Positions 28,501 to 32,693 of a stretch of 32,693 nt of DNA are shown here, one piece after another. The DNA lies in NCBI GenBank assembly GCA_003427395.1, contig BFEA01000255.1, positions 18,429 through 51,121 of the forward strand, written 5' to 3'. This stretch comes from Chara braunii. Taxonomy: Eukaryota > Streptophyta > Charophyceae > Charales > Characeae. Below the pieces are notes generated by a model. The model did no database searches. It had not been told where the DNA came from and was given only the letters and a program-made list of their open reading frames with translations. Made by a program: the position numbers and the translations under genes. Within the stretch, counting starts at the first letter, position 1. Every line of letters starts with the position of its first letter.

Positions 28501-29216
28501 TGCGCTTTATTAATTATCTTTCTTATCCTTCAAGTCTCCATATTAGATCTGTCAGCTGTTTTGTCTTGAGAAATTTGCCAAATAAAAGCATAAAATATAG
28601 CTAATTCTATCACACCATAAATAGGTAAAACACACAAAAATTGAAACCAAATGTCTGGAGGAGATGAGATGCTGGTGGGTAGAGTTGCATCACCAACATA
28701 TGACATGTTGGTGGGTAGCAGGAGCCCGAGGAAGGGAGTTGTGGAGACGGGGGGGGAAGGGGGGGGGGGGGGGGGGGGGGGGGGAGGGGGTGGCGCAGGG
28801 GCTGTGGGACCCTTCTTGGCGTGGAGTCCACAAAACCGGGATGACTCAACATTTTAACATATCGGATCACAACGGTCGCTTACTTGTTGACTGATTAACC
28901 ATGTTGATGCTTGAACTGATTGATTAATTTGATTATGGATTGATAGTTGGATGGATTGAATGCTTGCTGGGTTGGTAAGAAGATAGCTACTTGGCTCAGC
29001 GGGTGGATTAGGTGGGTGCGGGGGTGGAAGATTGATTGATTGACTGATTGATTGGTCGCTGGTCGAGCTTTATCGGGAAAGCAGGCCAACGGGCTTGCTG
29101 GCTGGCTCCACTTACTTATTGACTGATTGACCTGCTTCATTATTGGATTGGGTTAATAGGCATGTGCTGTCGAAACACTGCATAACATTTGAAGGTGTGT
29201 TGCAAAATGATGGCAG
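28501..29216. other. Upstream region: poly-G run and GATTGATTGG-rich DNA
   Basis: GTTGCATCACCARCAYATGACA and GATGCTGGTGGGTAG repeats lie at 28664-28725. A run of G lies at 28749-28793. No gene. Confidence 0.6.
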
Positions 29217-29655
29217 CGATGGATGGATGGATGGATGGATGGATGGATGGATGGATGGATGGATGGATGGATGGATGGATGGATGGATGGATGGATGGAT
29301 GGATGGATAGATTGGTTGGTTGGTTGGTTGGTTGGTTGGTTGGTTGGTTGGTTGGTTGGTTGGTTGGTTGGTTGGTTTGGTTGGTTGGTTGGTTGGTTGG
29401 TTGGTTGGTTGGTTGGTTGGTTGGTTGATCGATTTGATTCATCTTGATTCATTTGATTGAATAGTTGGTTGATTGGTTGATTGGTCGATTGGTTGATTGG
29501 TCGATTGGTTGATTGGTTGATTGGTTGATTGGTTGATTGGTTGATGGTTGATTGGTTGATTGGTTGATGGTTGATTGGTTGATTGGTTGATTGGTTGATT
29601 GGTTGATTGGTTGATGGTTGATTGGTTGATTTTATTGATTTGATTGATTTGGTTG
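29217..29655 (+). repeat. Consecutive GGAT, GGTT and GATTGGTT arrays
   Basis: A GATG/GGAT tetranucleotide run (29217-29308) passes into GGTT repeats (29311-29426) with one GGTTT slip, and then into an 8-bp GATTGGTT array (29455-29650) with GATGGTT variants. Flanking DNA at 28900-29150 has the same GATTGATTGG flavour. Open frames here are repeat artefacts. Confidence 0.95.
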
Positions 29656-29659
29656 ATTG

Positions 29660-30306
29660 GATCAAATCATCAGTAGGGGTTCAAAGGCTTAGTAGGGGTT
29701 CAAAGCATCAGTACTGTTTCAGGCCATCAGAATCATCAGTAGGGGTTCAAAGGCTTAGTAGTGGTTCAAAGGGTTACTAGGGGTTCAAAGGCTTACTAGG
29801 GGTTCAAAGGCTTACTAGGGGTTCAAAGGCTTAGCAGGGGTTCAAAGGCTTAGTAGGGGTTCAAAGGCTTAGTAGGGGTTCAAGGCTTAGTAGGGGTTCT
29901 GAGCATCATCAGTAAGGATGGGGTTAAAAGCCTCAGTAGGGGTTCAAAACATAAGTAGGGTTTCAGGGCATCAGGAGGGGCTCAAAGCATCAATTGGGGT
30001 TTAAGGCCTCATCAGTAGGGATGGGTTTATAATCATCAGCGGGGGTTCAAATCGTCAGTAAGACTTTAAACCATTGGTATGGTTTCAAAGCATTAGACGA
30101 GGGTTTAAGGCGTCGCCAGTAGGGAAAGGGATCAGAGCATCAGTAGGGGTTTCAGCAGGGGTTTGAAGCATCTGTAGGGGTTGCAGCAGGGGGTTCATGG
30201 CATCAGTAGGGGCTTCAGCAGGGGTTCAAATCATCAGTAGGGGTTTCAGCAGGGGTTCAACGCATCAATAGGGACAGGGTATGAAGCATTGGTAGGAGAT
30301 TCAGCA
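29660..30306 (+). repeat. About 20-bp tandem array CATCAGTAGGGGTTCAAAG
   Basis: Units vary around CAKYAGTAGGGGTTCAAAGG, with CTTAG or CATCAG joints and spaced TTCAGCAGGGG variants at the right end. The array runs directly into GGGGATTCTGCAGACTGTCG of the hammerhead-bearing repeat. Confidence 0.85.
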
Positions 30307-30337
30307 GGGGATTCTGCAGACTGTCGAGGCCTCAGCC
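30307..30337 (+). repeat. 5' half of the hammerhead-bearing repeat
   Basis: GGGGATTCTGCAGACTGTCG, AGGCCTCAGCC matches the first 31 nt of the other copies, including stem III, the GTC cleavage site and the left part of stem I. The CTGATGA core and everything after are missing. It sits at the end of a 20-bp tandem array. The distance to the matching sequence of copy 2 is 1027 bp in the same orientation. Confidence 0.62.
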
Positions 30338-30582
30338 ATTTCCACACCTCAGTACGTATCCATGCATATATACACACACGCACACACACACACAGACAGA
30401 CAGATGGACAGAAAAACAGATGGATGAGAAATGGATGCAGATATATGCAGATACATGTAGAATCGTTGTAGATATATGTAGTTATACAGACAAATGGATG
30501 TAGACACAAATATCAGTCCATCAGCGTCCCACGGAACAGTCTATCACCATCCCCCCCTCCCGGCCGCCTTTTCTTTTCTATG

Positions 30583-30680
30583 TCGAAATATAGAACTGCC
30601 CGGTAAACCGTAGGCAGAGAGGGAGAAGAGGACAACAAACGAGGGGCTGTGGCAGACTGTTTTCGTCGAAGCTTGACCGC
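30583..30680 (-). repeat. 3' half of the hammerhead-bearing repeat, inverted copy
   Basis: On the minus strand it reads CGACGAAAACAGTCTGCC, then ACAGCCCCTCGTTTGTTGTC, and continues to ACGGTTTACCGGGCAGTTCT, ATA. This matches copy 2 from the right strand of stem II onward, with an extra A in the GAAA box. It is in the opposite orientation to the other copies in this cluster. Confidence 0.65.
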
Positions 30681-30997
30681 ATAATCATGAGGGACAGAGA
30701 TGTATATACAGCTACGCATTTAGGAATATAGATATGAAATCGATAAGCACGATACGTATACATACACAGATGCATAGATATATATACGGCGACTATATCT
30801 ATAGACAGAGGAGATACGTCTATAGATGAGTCTTATAGCGGTCAGATTGCCTATGTGTAGTAGTATACATATATACGTAGAAGACATAGGTCCATGGCAT
30901 CCAGATACGTATATACATATCATCATTTTTTGTTGGCTTCATCTAACTCTTCCTTGCAATTGCATATATATGTATATATATGCAATTATATATATAT

Positions 30998-31056
30998 AGC
31001 CCCTCGTTTGTTGTCCTCTTCTCCCTCTCTGCCTACGGTTTACCGGGCAGTTCTAT
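30998..31056 (+). repeat. Downstream block of the hammerhead-bearing repeat
   Basis: AGCCCCTCGTTTGTTGTCCT, CTTCTCCCTCTCTGCCTACG, GTTTACCGGGCAGTTCTAT is present without the ribozyme. It is flanked by TATATA repeats on both sides. It is nearly identical to the block of the inverted copy and similar to that of copy 2. Confidence 0.7.
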
Positions 31057-31333
31057 TATATAATTGCATATATATATACACTACAAGGCCATGCTGTACC
31101 TCTAGTGCAAGAGGCGTGTCTGAAGTGTAGTTTTTGGCTGTGACAGACCTTTCTGTGTTTCGTGGGTGTTTTGCTTGCTTGTTTCTGCTTTGATTATCGT
31201 CACAGGTACCTCGAGGGCAGTGGTTGGTGGTCCCCACCTCCTCCGAGGGGTATCAATTGTCGGGCAGTCGTTGATGCTTAACCACAGCCGGGTGTTCAGG
31301 TGGATCATCACTTACAGTGTAATCAGTCAGTTA
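31057..31333. other. Sequence between hammerhead-repeat blocks, possibly the element body
   Basis: No open frame of note. It lies between two same-orientation blocks of the repeat and could be internal sequence of the element. No primer-binding site or polypurine tract was clearly found here. Confidence 0.4.
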
Positions 31334-31490
31334 GGGGATTCTGCAGACTGTCGAGGGTTCAGCCTCTACTGATTGATGAGTCGGTGAAACTCCGACGAAA
31401 CAGTTTGTCACAGCCCCTCGTTTGTTGTCCTCTTCTCCCTTTTGTCGCTCTCTGCCACCTCCCGTTTACCGGGCAGCTCTGTTTCACGAT
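31334..31490 (+). ncRNA. Hammerhead ribozyme relic with downstream repeat block, copy 2
   Basis: The stem III strand CAGACTGT (31344-31351) pairs over eight positions with ACAGTTTG (31400-31407). The cleavage trinucleotide GTC ends at 31352. Stem I is a perfect GAGG/CCTC hairpin with loop GTTCAG. Stem II is a perfect GTCGG/CCGAC (31380-31384 and 31392-31396) with loop TGAAACT, followed by GAAA. The CTGATGA core is spoiled by an extra TA and a TGAT duplication, giving TACTGATTGATGA. Directly after comes the block AGCCCCTCGTTTGTTGTCCT through TTTACCGGGCAGCTCTG, shared with two other sites. Copies 1 and 2 are damaged at different places, which supports a common functional ancestor. Confidence 0.62.
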
Positions 31491-31507
31491 AGATAAAAAA
31501 AAAACGA

Positions 31508-31643
31508 ATTCATTTTTTCCTTGTTTTCTTTCTGTTTTTTTTTCGCTTTTGCGCTCTGATATTCTTGTGACAATATATTGTCACATGATATCAGAGCGCC
31601 AAAGCGAAAAACAGAAACAAGAAAAACTTACTGATTCATTTTT
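31508..31643. mobile_element. Hairpin element flanked by a 10-bp direct repeat
   Basis: The arms CTTGTTTTCTTTCTG, TTTTTCGCTTTTGCGCTCTG, ATATTCTTGTGACAATAT pair with ATTGTCACATGATATCAGAG, CGCCAAAGCGAAAAACAG, AAACAAG. The centre TGTGACAATATATTGTCACA is a perfect palindrome. ATTCATTTTT is found directly repeated at 31508-31517 and 31634-31643. The arm contains TGATATCAGAGCGCC, similar to a tRNA-Met-type primer-binding site, though this may be chance. Confidence 0.62.
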
Positions 31644-31852
31644 AATCTTCTTCCTTACAAGACTCCCCCTGTTCAGAACCTCCTCTTGCGTACAAGGCCG
31701 CCCACGTGGATGTAGGTTGAGTCTGCCCCCACCCCCGTGTGTCATATCGACCCACTTGCACACAGCCAAAAGGCAAAGAGGCAAAGAAGAGAGGAGGGGA
31801 ACAGCCAAATAAAACAGAACAGGGGGCAACAAAACAGATCCCAAATGACAAG

Positions 31853-32190
31853 TCCCACATGCAAGCACCGCCCTTGCCCACAGGCCAAACGACGGGACAA
31901 GACCAACCAGGATGTCAAAACATTCTTGTCTGCAAAGAAATGAAAAAAAGTACCAAAAAGAACCCATCCCGGATGACGATTCCCATATGCAAGCACCGCC
32001 CCGCTTTCCAAAAGGCCGAACAACGGCAAACAACCAACCAGGATGCCAAAACAATATTAAAAAAAAAACGGATGTCTGGTCCCACATGAAGCACCGCTAC
32101 CTGCTGACTGAATAGACCGAATAACGGGACAAAACCAACCGGGATGCAGCAGACAAGATTACCACAACAAAACAAAATAGTAAAATACCC
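31853..32190 (+). repeat. Three-copy tandem repeat of about 110-125 bp
   Basis: Each unit has GTCCCACATGCAAGCACCGC (31853; variants near 31979 and 32078), then AACGACGGGACAAGACCAAC or a variant, and CAGGATGTCAAAAC-like sequence. A related pair ACCCCAACAACGGGG/ACCCCAGCAACGGGG lies at about 32187 and 32377. Open frames across this block are not convincing genes. Confidence 0.75.
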
Positions 32191-32693
32191 CAACAACGGG
32201 GAAAATTACGCAAAAAATGGGATGTGTCATTTAGTTTGCTTGACTAATACGCCTTCCTTCCCTTGTGCTTTCTCTAATGTCTAATGTTTTCTTAAATACC
32301 ACAACAAATCTACCATATCCATAGTCAAAAACCGGACAAAAAACGGAACCATATACAGTAGGCCCGCAAAACGAAATACCCCAGCAACGGGGAAAAAGTA
32401 AAGGAAAAGAAAAAAGAAAAGGAGGGATGACAAGAACGAATGTAAAAATTATTTTGTACCATAACAAAAGCAAAGCCTGCTGACAATATATATATATATA
32501 GCGAGATATAAATAGAACATGTATATGTATGTATACACATATATACCTCAACATAAGTTCGATAAGCCTCCCGCCAAACCGACCGCCTCACAAGCCGGTA
32601 GCTAGTACAACGCCTACTTCGGCTCGTTTGAGTACAGCACTTCAAGGCGTCATCCGTACTCTTCGCGAAAAAGATAATCAACTCTTTCGAACC
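32191..32693. other. Window end: nothing recognised
   Basis: AT-rich sequence with a TATATA microsatellite (32488-32500). Frames of about 110 codons on the minus strand have no family motif. Confidence 0.55.

Noticed and set aside
28892-29665. Asn/Gln/Pro/Thr- and His/Pro-Ser-repeat frames
   Set aside because: Direct translation of GGTT and GGAT microsatellites.
31581-32087. Minus-strand frame of 168 codons, Trp/Phe/Cys-rich, seemingly membrane-like
   Set aside because: It is the translation of the three-copy tandem repeat at 31853-32190; no family motif.

Overview
This is a eukaryotic nuclear window, almost certainly from the green-plant (streptophyte) lineage. It is intron-rich and repeat-rich, with dense CA, GA, GAA and GGTT microsatellites, and it carries fragments of mitochondrial-type DNA. 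A charophyte alga such as Chara would fit, but that genus is a guess. There is no sign of bacterial or viral gene organisation.

The one gene I can establish lies on the minus strand and covers most of the window. Six exons (26291-25233, 21851-21621, 15140-14646, 7970-7843, 6443-4533, 2555-2414) join with compatible phases into 1322 uninterrupted codons. They encode a gamma-tubulin complex component of the Spc97/Spc98 family, and the closest pattern I recognise is plant GCP6. The first exon(s) and most of the C-terminal gamma-tubulin-binding domain are not visible here. The introns are 1.4 to 6.7 kb and hold nearly everything else in the window.

Layout by position: 1-2.4 kb, intron or flank beyond the last visible exon, with microsatellites and an LTR-like block. 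2.5-4.5 kb, an intron with two U6 snRNA pseudogenes in opposite orientation. 6.4-7.8 kb, an intron with a MITE. 8.0-14.6 kb, an intron with a half MITE, a hammerhead-ribozyme relic, a hAT-like element with an 8-bp target duplication around the assembly gap, an LTR-like block, and a mitochondrial-type tRNA cluster (Val-Asp-Ser) split by another transposon. 15.1-21.6 kb, an intron with two MITEs, two tRNA-derived SINE-like heads, a near-identical 113-bp direct repeat and an LTR-like block. 21.9-25.2 kb, an intron with a 400-nt pyrimidine tract (minus strand), GAA/GAC repeats, a foldback element and a 26-bp minisatellite interrupted by a MITE. 26.3-32.7 kb, the upstream side, with a decayed duplicate of the first visible exon, a mitochondrial cob fragment, a 250-bp palindrome, tetranucleotide arrays, a 20-bp tandem array, and a cluster of hammerhead-ribozyme-bearing repeats.

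The most novel signal is the scattered repeat with type III hammerhead ribozyme architecture (9.5, 30.3, 30.6 and 31.35 kb), which suggests a retrozyme-like family. Next are the transposon-split mitochondrial tRNA cluster and a short-TIR MITE family found in four of the five introns.
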